Shown one piece after another: positions 51,111-59,770 of a stretch of DNA of 64,000 bases. How positions within the stretch are numbered: the first letter of the stretch is position 1; the number at the start of each line of letters is the position of its first letter. A program made the translations under genes and the position numbers. This DNA is from Streptomyces sp. Ru62 (lineage in GTDB: Bacteria; Actinomycetota; Actinomycetes; Streptomycetales; Streptomycetaceae). The stretch covers positions 1-64,000 of the forward strand of contig NZ_PQSU01000020.1 in assembly GCF_002920615.1 (NCBI RefSeq), written 5' to 3'. The notes under the pieces were generated by a model. It saw nothing but the letters and a program-made list of their open reading frames with translations. It did no database searches and was not told the DNA's origin.

Positions 51111-51140
51111 ACCCGTCGAGCAGGGATTTCTTGCCGCGAT

Positions 51141-53543
51141 CTACGAAACCACCGCGGCGTCCGGCGGATTGGCGACCCGCCCGGCGCTGTCGTCGTCGCC
51201 GACGGCGATCCCGCGCCGCTTGGAGATGTACACGGCCACGACGATCACCAGCAGCGCGAGGATGGCGATCCCGATCCGCACCCCGAGGTTCTTGTCGTCG
51301 CCGTAGGAAAACTTGATCACTGCCGGTGCGATGAGCAGCGAGACCAGGTTCATGACCTTCAGCAGCGGGTTGATCGCGGGTCCGGCGGTGTCCTTGAACG
51401 GGTCGCCGACGGTGTCCCCGATCACCGTGGCCGCGTGGGCCTCGCTGCCCTTGCCGCCGTGGTTGCCGTCCTCCACCAGCTTCTTGGCGTTGTCCCAGGC
51501 GCCGCCGGAGTTGGCGAGGAACACCGCCATCAGCGTGCCCGCGCCGATCGCGCCGGCGAGGTAGGAGCCGAGCGCGCCGACTCCGAGCGTGAACCCGATG
51601 AAGATCGGCGCCATGACGGCGAGCAGACCGGGCGTGGCCAGCTCCCGCAGGGCGTCCTTGGTGCAGATGTCGACGACCTTGCCGTACTCGGGCTTCTCGG
51701 TGAAGTCCATGATCCCGGGCTTCTCGCGGAACTGCCGCCGCACCTCGAACACCACCGAACCCGCCGACCGCGACACCGCGTTGATGGCCAGTCCGGAGAA
51801 GAGGAAGACGACCGCGGCGCCCGAGATGAGGCCGACGAGGTTGTTGGGTTGCGAGATGTCCAGGGACAGGCTGAGCGGCGACCCCGGCCCGGTGAGCTTC
51901 GCGCCGACGTCCTGCACGTTGGTGGTGATCGCGTCGCGGTACGACCCGAACAGCGCCGACGCGGCGAGGACGGCGGTGGCGATGGCGATGCCCTTGGTGA
52001 TGGCCTTGGTGGTGTTGCCGACCGCGTCCAGGTTGGTGAGCACCTGCGCGCCCGCGCCCTCGACGTCGCCGGACATCTCGGCGATGCCCTGCGCGTTGTC
52101 GGAGACCGGCCCGAAGGTGTCCATGGCGACGATCACGCCGACCGTGGTGAGCAGCCCGGTGCCGGCCAGCGCGACCGCGAAGAGCGCCAGCATGATCGAC
52201 GTACCGCCGAGCAGGAACGCGCCGTACACCCCGAGCCCGATGAGCAGCGCGGTGTAGACGGCGGACTCCAGGCCCACCGAGATGCCGGAGAGGACGACGG
52301 TGGCCGGGCCGGTGAGGGAGGTCTTGCCGATGTCCCGCACCGGACGGCGGTTGGTCTCGGTGAAGTAGCCGGTCAGCTGCTGGATGACGGCGGCGAGCAG
52401 GATGCCGATGGCCACCGCGACCAGCGCGAGGATGCGCGGATCGCCGTCCTTGCCCCTGATCGCCGCGTCGGTGACGCCGTCGAGCGCGGAGTACTTCGAC
52501 GGCAGATAGACGAAGACCGCGATCGCGACCAGCGCCAGCGAGATCACCGCGGAGATGAAGAAACCGCGGTTGATCGCCGACATGCCACTGCGGTCGGCCC
52601 GGCGCGGGGCGACCGCGAAGATGCCGATCATCGCCGTGATCACACCGATGGCGGGCACCAGCAGCGGGAACGCCAGCCCGGAGTCGCCGAAGGCGGCCTT
52701 GCCGAGGATCAGCGCGGCCACCAGGGTCACGGCGTACGACTCGAACAGGTCGGCCGCCATGCCCGCACAGTCGCCGACGTTGTCGCCCACGTTGTCGGCG
52801 ATGGTCGCGGCATTGCGCGGGTCGTCCTCCGGAATGCCCTGTTCGACCTTGCCGACCAGGTCGGCGCCGACGTCGGCGGCCTTGGTGAAGATGCCGCCGC
52901 CCACCCGCATGAACATCGCGATCAGGGCGGCGCCGAGGCCGAAGCCCTCCAGCACCTTCGGCGCGTCGGCCGCGTACACCAGCACCACACAGGAGGCGCC
53001 CAGCAGGCCGAGCCCCACCGTGAACATGCCGACGACACCGCCCGTGCGAAATGCGATCTTCATAGCCGTGTGCGAGACGGTGGTGAGATCCTTTTCCGGC
53101 TCGCCTTCCGCCGGCGTTGCCTCCCGGGCCGCCGCGGCGACCCGCACATTGCTGCGTACGGCGAGCCACATGCCGATATAGCCGGTGGCCGCCGAGAACG
53201 CCGCGCCGATCAAGAAGAACAGCGAGCGGCCGGCCCGCTGATTCCAGTCGTCCGCGGGCAGCAGCATGAGCAGGAAGAAGACGACGACGGCGAATACGCC
53301 GAGCGTGCGCAACTGCCGGGCGAGATACGCCTTGGCACCTTCCTGCACCGCCTCGGCGATCTTCTTCATGCTGTCGGTGCCCTCGCCTGCCGCCAGCACC
53401 TGGCGGACCAGGATCCCCGCGACCACCAGCGCGGCCAGGGCGACCGCCGCGATGACGGCCACGATGATCCGGTTGTCGTCGGTCAGGACCGCGGCTGCGA
53501 GGGACGTGGGATGACCCAACTGAGGAGTAGAAAGCCCCGCCAT
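51141..53543 (-). CDS. hppA: membrane-bound proton-pumping pyrophosphatase
   Basis: Couples pyrophosphate hydrolysis to proton export through the membrane; about 16 helices, 800 residues. Substrate-site motifs are DNVGDNVGD (250-258), the preceding Asp-rich GADLVGKVEQGIPEDDPRN and the C-terminal DTVGDPFKDTAGPAINP. The residue after GNTT is Lys513, the signature of potassium-independent enzymes (Ala in potassium-dependent ones), so it should be K+-independent and pump H+. ATG start with AAGGAGG upstream. TTTAGA-N16-TACAAT (53613-53586) is a candidate promoter. A terminator follows. Monocistronic. Confidence 0.97.
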   Translation of the reverse strand: MAGLSTPQLGHPTSLAAAVLTDDNRIIVAVIAAVALAALVVAGILVRQVLAAGEGTDSMKKIAEAVQEGAKAYLARQLRTLGVFAVVVFFLLMLLPADDWNQRAGRSLFFLIGAAFSAATGYIGMWLAVRSNVRVAAAAREATPAEGEPEKDLTTVSHTAMKIAFRTGGVVGMFTVGLGLLGASCVVLVYAADAPKVLEGFGLGAALIAMFMRVGGGIFTKAADVGADLVGKVEQGIPEDDPRNAATIADNVGDNVGDCAGMAADLFESYAVTLVAALILGKAAFGDSGLAFPLLVPAIGVITAMIGIFAVAPRRADRSGMSAINRGFFISAVISLALVAIAVFVYLPSKYSALDGVTDAAIRGKDGDPRILALVAVAIGILLAAVIQQLTGYFTETNRRPVRDIGKTSLTGPATVVLSGISVGLESAVYTALLIGLGVYGAFLLGGTSIMLALFAVALAGTGLLTTVGVIVAMDTFGPVSDNAQGIAEMSGDVEGAGAQVLTNLDAVGNTTKAITKGIAIATAVLAASALFGSYRDAITTNVQDVGAKLTGPGSPLSLSLDISQPNNLVGLISGAAVVFLFSGLAINAVSRSAGSVVFEVRRQFREKPGIMDFTEKPEYGKVVDICTKDALRELATPGLLAVMAPIFIGFTLGVGALGSYLAGAIGAGTLMAVFLANSGGAWDNAKKLVEDGNHGGKGSEAHAATVIGDTVGDPFKDTAGPAINPLLKVMNLVSLLIAPAVIKFSYGDDKNLGVRIGIAILALLVIVVAVYISKRRGIAVGDDDSAGRVANPPDAAVVS

Positions 53544-53585
53544 TCGTCCTCCTTGACGCTTGGGCTGAGCTCAAGATGTGGACGG

Positions 53586-53613
53586 ATTGTAGGTACCGCC
53601 GAGTGAGTCTAAA
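53586..53613 (-). promoter_or_regulatory. candidate hppA promoter
   Basis: On the minus strand TTTAGA (53613-53608) and TACAAT (53591-53586) are 16 bases apart, with the hppA ATG about 40 bases further on. The hexamers are similar to housekeeping sigma sites but the -35 is only 4 of 6. Confidence 0.45.
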
Positions 53614-53699
53614 CAGGGGACGGTAAACGGAATTGGCCTGCATGTACATACAGCAAACCCGAACGACGTAATGCCCCAAAGCCATTGTCGGCCACTTGG

Positions 53700-53760
53700 T
53701 GCTTGATCAAATTATCACGGTTTTGATCGTGAATTCGTTCACGAATTCCCGTGATGGTCG
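53700..53760. promoter_or_regulatory. AT-rich nested inverted repeats upstream of hppA
   Basis: Unusually AT-rich. Palindromes: TTGATCAA (53703-53710), GATCAAA/TTTGATC (53705-53728), GAATTCGT-TC-ACGAATTC (53731-53748), and outer arms ATCACGG (53714-53720) and CCGTGAT (53749-53755). They look like operator sites for the region between hppA and the anti-sigma gene. Confidence 0.6.
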
Positions 53761-53771
53761 CCAAAACACCG

Positions 53772-53798
53772 CAGGGGCCCTGCTCGGCAGGGCCCCTG
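53772..53798 (-). terminator. terminator of the bldG-apgA transcript
   Basis: CAGGGGCCCTG (53772-53782) pairs with CAGGGCCCCTG (53788-53798) around CTCGG. Minus-strand reading runs into GTGTTTTGG, a short T-run. It is 87 bases past the anti-sigma gene stop. Confidence 0.75.
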
Positions 53799-53884
53799 TG
53801 CGCTTGTCGGGTGGTTGTGGCCGCTACGGCCAGTCGGGTGAGACCGGTCCGCCCGAGCGGGCGGGCGGGATCAAGCGGGCGAGA

Positions 53885-54319
53885 TCAGGCGAGCGCGGCG
53901 GCCGGCGGCGCGGTCGGCCAGGTCATGCGGATCAGGCCACCGTTCTGCCCGGTGGTGACCTCCACGTCGTCGACGAGACCGCTGATGACCGCGAGGCCCA
54001 TCTCGTCCTCCTCGACCTCCGCCTCGGCTTCCTGCCCGGTGCCCGGCGTGTCGCCACCCGGGGCGGCATGCGGAGCCTCGTCGCCGACCTCGATGGAGAA
54101 CTGTTTCTCCTCTTCGATCAGCGCCACCTTCACCGGTGCCGTGACGCCACTGTTCTGGTGGAGTCCGACAGCGCGGGAGCAGGCCTCGCCCACGGCGAGC
54201 CGTACCTCGTCCAGGACGGCCTCGTCCACTCCGGCCCTGCGCGCCACCGCTGCCGCCACCAGCCGGGCGGTCCTGACGTGCTCGGGCAGCGCGCTGAAGC
54301 GGAGTTCGACGGTGGCCAT
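53885..54319 (-). CDS. apgA: anti-sigma factor / serine kinase-type ATP-binding protein (BldG partner)
   Basis: A 144-residue GHKL ATPase with the N box LDEVRLAVGEACSRAV (about 36-51), an ATP-lid region interrupted by an acidic low-complexity segment (GQEAEAEVEEDE), and the G2 region MGLAVISGLVDDVEV. It lies directly downstream of bldG, matching SCO3548 (ApgA) of S. coelicolor, which binds BldG and is thought to sequester developmental or stress sigma factors. ATG with GAGGGGG upstream. A 180-base gap separates it from bldG, and a terminator follows. Kinase activity is not certain. Confidence 0.92.
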   Translation of the reverse strand: MATVELRFSALPEHVRTARLVAAAVARRAGVDEAVLDEVRLAVGEACSRAVGLHQNSGVTAPVKVALIEEEKQFSIEVGDEAPHAAPGGDTPGTGQEAEAEVEEDEMGLAVISGLVDDVEVTTGQNGGLIRMTWPTAPPAAALA

Positions 54320-54499
54320 GCATCCCCCTCGCGACTACGGGCGTGCGGTCGGGGGCGGGGCCGTCGAGCGCCCACACCCCCGGTGTACATCTCTGTTCCG
54401 GGCCGCCACATCGGCATCGGCCCAGGACAGGACCGGCCGGCGACCGGGCCCCGCAGGAGCCCGGCGCCGGCGACCGGTCCGGGATCGGTCAGTGGCCGA

Positions 54500-54841
54500 T
54501 CAGTCGGTGGCCGCCACCGCTTCCTCGACCGTGGTGTGGATCGGGAACACCTTGGTGAGGCCGGTGATGCGGAAGATCTTGAGAATGCGCTCCTGGTTGC
54601 AGACCAGACGCAGCGAGCCCTCGTGGGCACGAACCCTCTTCAGGCCGCCGACCAGCACGCCGAGCCCGGTGGAGTCGAGGAAGTCCACACCTTCCATGTC
54701 GACGACGAGGTGGAAATTCCCGTCGTTCACCAGCTCGACCAGCTGCTCGCGCAGCTTGGGCGCGGTATATACGTCGATTTCGCCACCGACCTCGACGACC
54801 GTACGATCGCCGACGGTACGGGTCGACAGGGACAGGTCCAC
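54500..54841 (-). CDS. bldG: anti-sigma factor antagonist BldG (STAS domain)
   Basis: A 113-residue STAS-domain protein nearly identical in pattern to S. coelicolor BldG, required for aerial hyphae and antibiotic production. The regulatory serine is in [11 protein letters not shown]: Ser57, the phosphorylated residue in BldG, is conserved. When unphosphorylated it binds anti-sigma factors and frees developmental sigma factors. GTG start with GGAGG five bases upstream. It is the first gene of a two-gene leftward unit with the anti-sigma gene and is divergent from the helicase gene, with 80 bases between the two starts. Confidence 0.96.
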   Translation of the reverse strand: MDLSLSTRTVGDRTVVEVGGEIDVYTAPKLREQLVELVNDGNFHLVVDMEGVDFLDSTGLGVLVGGLKRVRAHEGSLRLVCNQERILKIFRITGLTKVFPIHTTVEEAVAATD

Positions 54842-54921
54842 GGATCCTCCAGCACCTTGCTATCGAGCGGTCGTCCCTCGGGCACCTCGCTTGCGGCCCC
54901 CGGGACGTTTCGCCAGCCGCG

Positions 54922-57417
54922 ATGGCATTCAATCACTTACCGGCAGGCGTGCACGACGCCTTGGCTCCATTGTCCGTCACGCCAGTGACACACTCGGTGC
55001 CGATGGCCAAGAATCACCGATCCGATCGAACCCAGGCCCGCCCGGCCTCCCGCACGTCTCCGGGCACGGTCCTGGACCGGCTCGCCTCCGGGCCGAGCCG
55101 GGCTGCGCGCATCACTCATACGGAGCACTTGCCCCCGCGCGCGGGCCGCCATGCCGTCTGGCCTGACCGGATTCGGCCCGAAGTGATCGCGGCCGTCCAG
55201 GCGTGCGGCATCGAGCACCCCTGGGCGCACCAGGCGCTGGCCGCCGAGCACGCCCTCGACGGCGACTCGGTGGTGGTCGCCACCGGCACCGCCTCCGGCA
55301 AGTCCCTCGCCTACCTCGTGCCCGTCCTGTCCACCCTCCTGGACGGCGCGGAGGCCCCGAACGGCCGTGGTGCCACTGCTCTGTACCTGTCCCCCACCAA
55401 GGCGCTCGCGGCGGACCAGTGCCGGTCGGTGAAGGAACTTTCACAACCGCTCGGCACATCGGTACGGCCGGCCGTGTACGACGGCGACACCCCGTTCGAG
55501 GAACGGGAGTGGATCCGCCAGTACGCCAACTACGTCCTCACCAACCCGGACATGCTGCACCGCGGGATACTCCCCTCCCACCCGCGCTGGTCCTCCTTCC
55601 TGAGATCACTCAAGTACGTCGTCATCGACGAGTGCCACACCTACCGGGGCGTCTTCGGCTCGCACGTCGCCCAGGTGCTGCGCCGGCTGCGCCGCCTGTG
55701 TGCCCGCTACGGCTCCTTCCCGGTGTTCCTGCTGGCCTCGGCGACCGCCGCCGAGCCCGCGGTCGCCGCCCGCCGGCTGACCGGCCTGCCGGTCGTCGAG
55801 GTCGCCGACGACGCCTCCCCGCGCGGAGAGCTGGTGTTCGCCCTCTGGGAGCCCCCGCTCACCGAACTGCAGGGCGAGAAGGGCGCACCCGTACGGCGTA
55901 CCGCCACCGCCGAGACCGCCGACCTGCTGACCGACCTCACCGTGCAGGGTGTGCGCTCGGTCGCCTTCGTACGCTCCCGGCGCGGCGCCGAGCTGATCGC
56001 GGTCATCGCCCAGGAGAGACTCGCCGAGGTCGACCGCTCCCTGGCCCGGCGTGTCGCGGCCTACCGCGGCGGCTACCTCCCCGAGGAGCGCCGCGCCCTG
56101 GAACGGGCCCTGCATTCCGGCGAACTCCTCGGCCTCGCCGCCACGACCGCCCTGGAGCTGGGCGTGGACGTCTCCGGTCTGGACGCGGTGGTGATCTCCG
56201 GCTACCCGGGCACCCGCGCCTCCCTGTGGCAGCAGGCCGGCCGCGCGGGCCGCGCGGGCCAGGGCGCCCTCGCGGTCCTCGTCGCCCGCGACGACCCGCT
56301 GGACACCTTCCTCGTCCATCACCCCGAAGCCCTGTTCGACCAGCCGGTGGAATCCACGGTCCTCGACCCCGACAACCCCTACGTCCTCGCCCCGCACCTG
56401 TGCGCCGCCGCCGCGGAGCTGCCGCTGACCGAGGAGGACCTGGACCTCTTCGGCCCCGCCTGCGCGGACGTGCTGCCGCAGCTGGAGGCCGCGAAGCTGC
56501 TCCGCCGTCGCACCAAGGCCTGGCACTGGACCCGCCGGGAGCGGGCCGCCGACCTCACCGACATCCGCGGCGCCGGTGGTCGTCCGGTGCAGGTCGTCGA
56601 GGCCGGCACGGGCCGTCTGCTCGGCACGGTCGACGCGGGCGCCGCGCACTCCACCGTCCACGAAGGCGCCGTCCACCTGCACCAGGGCCGCAGCTACCTG
56701 GTGCGCTCCCTGGACCTGGAGGACTCCGTCGCCCTGGTCGAGCAGGCGGACCCGCCGTACTCGACGGTCGCCCGTGACACCACGTCCATCTCCATCCTGG
56801 AGACGGACACCGAGATCCCGTGGGGGGCCGGCCGCCTGTGCTACGGCTCGGTGGAGGTCACCAACCAGGTGGTCTCCTACCTCCGCCGGCGCCTCATCAC
56901 CGGCGAAGTGCTGGGTGAGACGAAACTCGACCTCCCTCCTCGTACGCTGCGCACACGCGCGGTGTGGTGGACGGTCACCGAGGACCAGCTGGACGAGGCC
57001 CGGATCACCCCGGAGATCCTCGGCGGCTCCCTGCACGCCGCCGAACACGCCTCCATCGGCATGCTGCCCCTCTTCGCGACCTGCGACCGCTGGGACATCG
57101 GCGGAGTGTCCGTGCCCCTGCACCCCGACACCCTCCTCCCCACGGTCTTCGTCTACGACGGCCACCCCGGCGGCGCCGGATTCGCCGAACGCGCCTTCCA
57201 CACCGCCCGCGCCTGGCTCACCGCCACCCGCGAGGCCATCGCCTCCTGCGAGTGCGAGGCCGGCTGCCCGTCCTGCATCCAGTCCCCCAAGTGCGGCAAC
57301 GGCAACGACCCACTGCACAAGAGGGGCGCGGTACGACTGCTCACGGTGCTGCTTCGGGCGGCACCGGAGGGGGAGGGCTCGGAGGGCTCGGAGGGCTCGG
57401 AGGGCTCGGAGGGCTAG
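54922..57417 (+). CDS. DECH-box helicase with zinc-binding DUF1998 domain
   Basis: An 831-residue superfamily 2 helicase of the MrfA/Hrq1 type, linked in relatives to repair of damaged DNA. Motifs: TGTASGKS (121-128), DECH (236-239), LLASATAAEP, and the C-terminal helicase half with AATTALELGVDVSGLD and QQAGRAGRAGQ. The DUF1998 zinc site is CECEAGCPSC plus KCGNG. It ends in SEG repeats from a 9-bp DNA repeat (57373-57415). ATG 54922 was chosen; a second Met 27 codons on is possible. Actinobacteria often place it next to Tad genes, as here. Confidence 0.95.
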   Translation: MAFNHLPAGVHDALAPLSVTPVTHSVPMAKNHRSDRTQARPASRTSPGTVLDRLASGPSRAARITHTEHLPPRAGRHAVWPDRIRPEVIAAVQACGIEHPWAHQALAAEHALDGDSVVVATGTASGKSLAYLVPVLSTLLDGAEAPNGRGATALYLSPTKALAADQCRSVKELSQPLGTSVRPAVYDGDTPFEEREWIRQYANYVLTNPDMLHRGILPSHPRWSSFLRSLKYVVIDECHTYRGVFGSHVAQVLRRLRRLCARYGSFPVFLLASATAAEPAVAARRLTGLPVVEVADDASPRGELVFALWEPPLTELQGEKGAPVRRTATAETADLLTDLTVQGVRSVAFVRSRRGAELIAVIAQERLAEVDRSLARRVAAYRGGYLPEERRALERALHSGELLGLAATTALELGVDVSGLDAVVISGYPGTRASLWQQAGRAGRAGQGALAVLVARDDPLDTFLVHHPEALFDQPVESTVLDPDNPYVLAPHLCAAAAELPLTEEDLDLFGPACADVLPQLEAAKLLRRRTKAWHWTRRERAADLTDIRGAGGRPVQVVEAGTGRLLGTVDAGAAHSTVHEGAVHLHQGRSYLVRSLDLEDSVALVEQADPPYSTVARDTTSISILETDTEIPWGAGRLCYGSVEVTNQVVSYLRRRLITGEVLGETKLDLPPRTLRTRAVWWTVTEDQLDEARITPEILGGSLHAAEHASIGMLPLFATCDRWDIGGVSVPLHPDTLLPTVFVYDGHPGGAGFAERAFHTARAWLTATREAIASCECEAGCPSCIQSPKCGNGNDPLHKRGAVRLLTVLLRAAPEGEGSEGSEGSEGSEG
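57373..57415 (+). repeat. 9-bp repeat GAGGGCTCG at the helicase 3' end
   Basis: Nearly five in-frame copies of GAGGGCTCG encode the terminal EGSEGSEGSEG of the helicase. The repeat looks like a recent slippage expansion; the spacer to the Tad genes that follows is also repetitive. Confidence 0.85.
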
Positions 57418-57506
57418 GCGAAGGGCGAGCGGCACAGGGCGCGGGACGCCGGGACACCGTGACGGCCGGGACGCCGGGACAGCCGGGCTGCCGGAACGGC
57501 CGGGCC

Positions 57507-58142
57507 TCAGGGCTTAGGACGTGTCCGGCACGGCGGGCGGCAGGCATCGGAGTCGCCCTGGACGGCTGGGGGCACTGTCTGCAAGCCGTCCAGGACGCCG
57601 GGCGGCCCAACCGGGGAGCCGTCCGGGACGCCGGGAACCGAGGGCCCGTCCGGGGCGCCAGGAACCGAGGGCCCGTCCGAGACGGCGGGCGGCACCGGAC
57701 CTGCCGGTCCCGCCTTCGCTCTGACCTCCGCCGTGAACAGCCCCGTTCCTGCCGCCGCCGTCACCTCGGACGTGTCGCCCACGATCGCACACCGCACCAT
57801 CCGAACTCCCTGGGCCGCCGCCAGCCGCCCGGCATGCGCACAGGCCGCCGTGCCGCCCTCGGCCCAGTGGTCCGCCGCCGCGAGCGCGGCCAGGTCGGCG
57901 CCGCCGGCCGCCCGGTGCCGGACGACGACGGCCTGCCCGAGAGCGAGCACGGCGCCGAACACCACACACAGCACGGCGATCGCTCCCATGCTCCAGACGG
58001 TGGCGGATCCCCGGTCTGAGTCCGACGGCCGGTCCGGCTGCGCGCGCCCACCGCACCGCTCCCCCTCACACCCCTCGCCTCCGGTCCCCCGTCGACCGTC
58101 GGCACGCACCCGTTCGTCGGTCAGCCCGCCCCGGCGCCTCAC
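57507..58142 (-). CDS. TadE/TadG-like pseudopilin, helicase/secretion-neighbourhood type
   Basis: A 211-residue membrane-anchored protein: an N-terminal soluble Arg-rich part, then DRGSATVWSMGAIAVLCVVFG (about 43-63), the prepilin-like transmembrane core of the actinobacterial helicase-neighbourhood TadE family. A conserved extracellular domain (about 65-130) contains Cys in ACAHAG and RCAIVGD. The C-terminus is Pro/Gly/Asp-rich with PSVPG-type repeats. It is last in the leftward Tad operon; its GTG overlaps the upstream stop (GTGA). It converges on the helicase gene. Confidence 0.85.
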   Translation of the reverse strand: MRRRGGLTDERVRADGRRGTGGEGCEGERCGGRAQPDRPSDSDRGSATVWSMGAIAVLCVVFGAVLALGQAVVVRHRAAGGADLAALAAADHWAEGGTAACAHAGRLAAAQGVRMVRCAIVGDTSEVTAAAGTGLFTAEVRAKAGPAGPVPPAVSDGPSVPGAPDGPSVPGVPDGSPVGPPGVLDGLQTVPPAVQGDSDACRPPCRTRPKP

Positions 58143-58513
58143 GGCCCCGCCTCCCTCTGGCCCACCGTCTCCTCGGCGAGGGCCACGGCCTCCTCACGGA
58201 CCTCGAACGGCAATCCGCTCAGCACCGGCGGCTCGGCCGCCACCGTCACCCGGACCCGGTCGCCCTCGCGCGCGACGGTCACCCGCGCTCCCTTCGGCGC
58301 CGCTTCCCGGGTCACCGTCACCACCGCCTCGGCCGGGTCCTGCCGGGCTGCGGCCCGGGCGCCCGCACGGGCCGCGTCCACACACTCGATCTGCGCCGCC
58401 ACCACAAGCAGCCCCCAGACCAGCGCCATCGTGAACGCCACCAGCACGGACAGCACCACGGCCGCCTCCGCGGTCACGAACCCACGGTCCCCACCTCGCT
58501 CACATGCGCGCAC
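58139..58513 (-). CDS. TadE family minor pseudopilin
   Basis: A 124-residue TadE-like protein. FVTAEAAVVLSVLVAFTMALVWG (about 12-34) is the prepilin-like membrane segment, with Glu at position 5 after the likely cleavage region; a periplasmic-side beta domain follows (VVTVTREAAPKGARVTVARE). It probably caps or initiates a Flp-type pilus or secretion pseudopilus. GTG start overlaps the stop of the pilin gene by 14 bases; its own stop overlaps the next gene. Part of the leftward Tad operon. Confidence 0.88.
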   Translation of the reverse strand: MRACERGGDRGFVTAEAAVVLSVLVAFTMALVWGLLVVAAQIECVDAARAGARAAARQDPAEAVVTVTREAAPKGARVTVAREGDRVRVTVAAEPPVLSGLPFEVREEAVALAEETVGQREAGP

Positions 58514-58700
58514 TGAGGGCCTTCTTCACGATGTCCTGCAGCTCAGCCTGGACCTGACCGCTGGTGACGACCTTGTAGAGCAGCAACGCGAACCCGACAG
58601 CCGCGATGATCCCCATGGCGTACTCGGACGTCACCATTCCGCCGTCCTGACGGCAGGCTCCGCGCACCCGCACCGCCACTTTCCTGATCTTCTCGAACAT
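58500..58700 (-). CDS. Flp-like pilin (DUF4244)
   Basis: A 66-residue small pilin. A basic leader (MFEKIRKVAVRVRGACRQDGG) ends at a likely prepilin peptidase site, followed by MVTSEYAMGIIAAVGFALLL with Glu at +5 of the mature part, and a short hydrophilic tail. This is the DUF4244 type seen in Streptomyces Tad loci, likely the major pilus subunit. ATG 58700 has GGGGG upstream. Its leader region (58701-58851) is rich in ACGAAC repeats. Confidence 0.85.
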   Translation of the reverse strand: MFEKIRKVAVRVRGACRQDGGMVTSEYAMGIIAAVGFALLLYKVVTSGQVQAELQDIVKKALSARM

Positions 58701-58851
58701 TTCAACCCCCGTGAGGCTTCTGATCTGTTGTCGGCTCGTTGTCGTTAGTTGTCGTTCATCATGATTCGTGAGCGTTCGTTGTTGTTCGTGGTCGTTCGTC
58801 GTCGTCCATCGGCTCACCTGACGTCCGCGTACCGGCCCGCTCTCATCGCCC
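58701..58851 (-). repeat. ACGAAC-rich leader upstream of the pilin gene
   Basis: On the minus strand this gap reads as runs of GACGACGAACGACCACGAAC and ACGACAACTAACGACAACG. It is A-rich, low in structure and unlike the surrounding GC-rich DNA. It may act as an unstructured translation enhancer for the pilin gene. Confidence 0.7.
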
Positions 58852-59634
58852 TCACCTCCCTCCCATCACCCCGCCCGCCAGCCCGATCACGACCGGCAGC
58901 ACACCGACCGCGATGAACGCGGGCAGGAAGCACAGGCCGACCGGCGCCGAGATCAGTACGCCCGCCCGGCGCGCCCGGACCGTCGCCGTACGGGCCCACT
59001 CCGCACGCGCGTCCGACGCCAGCCGGGCGACCGGGCCGGCCGCGGGCAACCCGGACTCGTCGGCCCGCCCCAGCAGCCGCGCCAGCGCACCGGCACCGGG
59101 CAGCGCGGCCAAGCTCCGCCAGGCGTCCGCCGGTTCACCACCGAGCCGGACCTCCGCCGCGCCCCGCGCCAATGCCTGCCCGACCGGTCCGCCAAGCGCC
59201 TCCCCCACCGCCTGGGCGGCGATCACCGGACCGGCACCGGCCGCGATACAGGCGGCCAGCAGATCGGCGGCGAGCGGAAGCTGGCGCGCGGCCCCGGCCG
59301 TATCGACCACCTCTTGTTGTCCGGCCACCACCTGACGGCCCTGCCACCGCCACAGCACAGCGCCCACGCCCAGCCCCAGCACCGCACCGACGACCCCGCC
59401 GACCAGCACCCAGACACCACACGCCGCGCCGGCCGTCGGCACCCATCGCCGCCGGACGATGTCCGGCATCGCCAACCGGGCGGTGCGATCAGGCACTTCG
59501 GAGCCCAGCAGCTCGGCCATCCGGCGCCGCGCCCGACGCCGCCGCCGCGTCAGCTCCAGCCGCCGGACACCCCAGCCGAGGACCAGCACCACGGCCACCG
59601 CCGTCCCCAGCCTGTGGATGACTTCCCCATTCAT
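58852..59634 (-). CDS. TadC-like type II secretion F family protein
   Basis: A 260-residue inner-membrane platform protein of the GspF/TadC family. Hydrophobic segments are about 11-26, 67-90 and 235-258, with a cytoplasmic domain containing the family-like AADLLAACIAAGAGPVIAAQAVGEAL and the LGRADESGLPAAGPVARLA block. With TadB it forms the platform on which the pilus or pseudopilus assembles. ATG 59634 has GGAAGGGG upstream. It is separated from TadB by a repeat-filled 136-base gap. Confidence 0.9.
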   Translation of the reverse strand: MNGEVIHRLGTAVAVVLVLGWGVRRLELTRRRRRARRRMAELLGSEVPDRTARLAMPDIVRRRWVPTAGAACGVWVLVGGVVGAVLGLGVGAVLWRWQGRQVVAGQQEVVDTAGAARQLPLAADLLAACIAAGAGPVIAAQAVGEALGGPVGQALARGAAEVRLGGEPADAWRSLAALPGAGALARLLGRADESGLPAAGPVARLASDARAEWARTATVRARRAGVLISAPVGLCFLPAFIAVGVLPVVIGLAGGVMGGR

Positions 59635-59770
59635 GCCGCACGCCCCTTCCCCGGCATCCGCTCATCGATCACTCGGTCATTTCGTCACTCGGTCATTTCG
59701 TCACTCGCTCATCCGGTTCGGTCATTCGGTTCGGTCATTCGGGCTGTTCGCCACATGCGCACGGCGCACC
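59635..59770 (-). repeat. 13- and 16-bp tandem repeats between tadC and tadB
   Basis: Units TCACTCGGTCATTTCG at 59669-59684 and 59685-59700, a diverged one at 59701-59716, then TTCGGTCATTCGG at 59717-59729 and 59730-59742. They lie in the gap between two operon genes. Confidence 0.8.
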
